DNA of 5,251 nt from positions 1 to 5,251 of the forward strand of contig CAJMAW010000178.1 in assembly GCA_905211485.1 (NCBI GenBank). The letters run 5' to 3'. A program made the position numbers and the translations under genes. Source of the DNA: an uncultured Lentisphaeria bacterium (GTDB lineage Bacteria > Verrucomicrobiota > Lentisphaeria > Victivallales > UBA1829). Under the pieces are notes generated by a model. The model was given only the letters and a program-made list of their open reading frames with translations, was not told the origin of the DNA and searched no databases. Shown piece after piece: positions 4,349 to 5,251 of this stretch (positions within the stretch are counted from its first letter, which is position 1; every line of letters begins with the position of its first letter).

Positions 4349-5200
4349 ATGAAATTTCAGGAAATCAGAAGCGCGACGGCGATTGTGACATTCGGCGGGG
4401 TACGGTTTCTCGTGGATCCATGGCTGGGGGACAAGGGGTCGATTCCGCCGATTCCGGGCTCTCCGAATCCGGATCTGCGCTGTCCGGTGAGTGATCTGCC
4501 GCTGCCGCTGGACGAAATTCTGGATGTGGACGCCGTCATCGCGACCCATCTGCATTTCGATCACTTCGATGAAACGGCCATGGAGAAGATTCCGAAATCC
4601 ATGGTGATTTTCGTGCAGGACAAGATCGACGGGGAGACGTTGCTGGCGAAGGGATTTCAGGATGTCCGGATTCTGAAATATGCCGGAGTGGAATTCAAAG
4701 GTGTGCAGCTCACCAAAACCGACTGCCTGCATGGCCAGCCTGGAAACATCGGGCTGCTGTATGAGAAAATGGAGTTGCGCAGTTCCGCCTGCGGCGTCGT
4801 GATGCGACACCCGGCTGAGGAGAAAACCCTCTATCTCGTCGGAGATACGATCTGGTGCGACTATGTGAAAGCCGCGCTCGACTCGTTCAAGCCCGATGTG
4901 ATCGTGGTGAATGCGGCGGCGGCGACCATCCGCGGCTTCGGACGGATCATCATGGATCTGGAAGACGTCCAGGCGGTGCTCGATCACGCTCCGCATGCCG
5001 TCGTCATCGCCAGCCACATGGACAATGTCGGTCATGAAACGCTCTGGCGCAAAGATTTAAGAAGCTACATCCGGCAACATCACCTGGAAAATCGTCTTCT
5101 TGTGCCGAATGACGAGAAAATACGCATAACGACGCTCCGGCAACATCACCTGGAAAATCGTCTTCTTGTGCCGGAAGATGGCGAAATCTGCCAATTCTGA
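4349..5200 (+). CDS. Metallo-beta-lactamase-fold hydrolase (UlaG-like) with duplicated C-terminus
   Basis: The start follows a very strong AGGAGGAG (4337-4344). The 283-residue protein is cytosolic (no signal peptide). It shows the metallo-beta-lactamase signature T66-H67-L-H69-F-D71-H72, a possible further ligand H128 (DCLHGQPGN), the bridging D166 in LVGDTIWC, and H223 in IASHMDN. Together these make a complete di-metal site. The early DPWLGD (23-28) and overall layout match the UlaG/L-ascorbate-6-phosphate-lactonase-like group of MBL hydrolases, many of which have unknown substrates. The tail is odd: RQHHLENRLLVP occurs at 242-253 and again at 264-275, 22 residues apart, so the protein is about 22 residues longer than a single-copy version would be. 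It lies 57 bp after the ArsR gene and 18 bp before a His-rich reading frame, so an operon is likely. The link to metal sensing is inferred. Confidence 0.92.
   Translation: MKFQEIRSATAIVTFGGVRFLVDPWLGDKGSIPPIPGSPNPDLRCPVSDLPLPLDEILDVDAVIATHLHFDHFDETAMEKIPKSMVIFVQDKIDGETLLAKGFQDVRILKYAGVEFKGVQLTKTDCLHGQPGNIGLLYEKMELRSSACGVVMRHPAEEKTLYLVGDTIWCDYVKAALDSFKPDVIVVNAAAATIRGFGRIIMDLEDVQAVLDHAPHAVVIASHMDNVGHETLWRKDLRSYIRQHHLENRLLVPNDEKIRITTLRQHHLENRLLVPEDGEICQF
5070..5173 (+). repeat. 38-bp exact direct repeat, 66-bp period, in frame in the hydrolase 3' end
   Basis: Copies at 5070-5107 and 5136-5173 are identical over 38 bp and sit 66 bp (22 codons) apart, so both are read in the same frame. The 28 bp after each copy differ at DNA level but encode loosely similar tails (N-D-E-K-I-R-I versus E-D-G-E-I-C-Q). 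Each copy begins and ends with a 5-bp inverted repeat (CGGCA ... TGCCG). A duplication by slippage or recombination between two alleles would explain it. Confidence 0.9.
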
Positions 5201-5218
5201 ACTGAAAGGAGTAGTATT

Positions 5219-5251
5219 ATGCCGGAACATGAACACCATCATCATCATCAT
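5219..5251 (+). CDS. Start of a gene with a native polyhistidine N-terminus, cut off by window edge
   Basis: AAAGGAG (5205-5211) lies seven bases before ATG 5219, only 18 bp after the hydrolase stop, so translation coupling in the same operon is likely. The eleven visible residues are MPEHEHHHHHH, encoded by CAC and five CAT codons in a row. His-rich N-termini are known in metal transporters (for example some cation diffusion facilitators), metallochaperones and nickel-handling proteins. That would suit the ArsR-type sensor upstream, but nothing beyond the His run is visible and the product cannot be named. Confidence 0.75.
   Translation, partial: MPEHEHHHHHH

Noticed and set aside
4217..5035. 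272-codon open frame on the minus strand
   Set aside because: It is antisense to the metallo-hydrolase, whose metal-binding motifs are complete on the plus strand.
5070..5173. CRISPR-like pattern: 38-bp repeats with a 28-bp spacer and short terminal inverted repeats
   Set aside because: Only two copies exist, they are in frame inside a conserved enzyme and both encode the expected C-terminal motif, so a coding duplication explains them.

Overview
The window looks like a chromosomal stretch of an anaerobic, diderm (Gram-negative-type) bacterium. Coding DNA is moderately GC-rich and the intergenic DNA is very AT-rich. All genes have strong purine-rich Shine-Dalgarno sites, two proteins carry cleavable-looking signal peptides, and the promoters are sigma70-like. 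The gene mix (a CMD-cupin protein, an exported dienelactone-hydrolase-like enzyme, and LysR, MerR and ArsR regulators) is common in gut anaerobes. A PVC/Lentisphaerae or Bacteroidota-like host is only a low-confidence guess.

Left part (1-1932): a leftward gene for an exported protein with two carboxymuconolactone decarboxylase domains and the start of a cupin runs off the left edge. It is divergent from a rightward LysR-type regulator. The 225-bp gap between them holds a perfect 23-bp palindrome of T-N11-A type. It overlaps the -35 of the regulator's promoter and is centred about 65 bp upstream of the predicted start of the CMD-cupin transcript, which is the textbook LysR autorepression/activation layout.

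Middle part (1933-3722): a MerR-family regulator of the aldehyde/thiol-stress-like subgroup faces a leftward, exported alpha/beta hydrolase whose last ~29 codons are displaced by an apparent 1-bp deletion. The MerR and hydrolase promoters carry the same dyad, TTA[A/C]AGTTACT[C/G]TAA read in the direction of transcription. In the hydrolase promoter it fills the -35/-10 spacer, as at MerR-activated promoters. In the regulator's own promoter it overlaps the -10 and start site. MerR and hydrolase therefore look like a regulator-target pair.

Right part (3723-5251): after a 303-bp divergent intergenic region comes a rightward set: an ArsR-family metalloregulator with an ELCVCD metal-binding motif, an UlaG-like metallo-beta-lactamase-fold hydrolase with an in-frame C-terminal duplication, and the first 11 codons of a gene with a native polyhistidine N-terminus. 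ArsR sensor, metal-dependent hydrolase and His-rich protein suggest a metal-related operon, but the substrate cannot be read from this sequence.

I see no RNA gene, insertion sequence, CRISPR array or origin. The novelty here is mainly regulatory (two well-resolved operator circuits) plus two gene-structure oddities (frameshift, C-terminal duplication), not a clearly new defence or mobile system.
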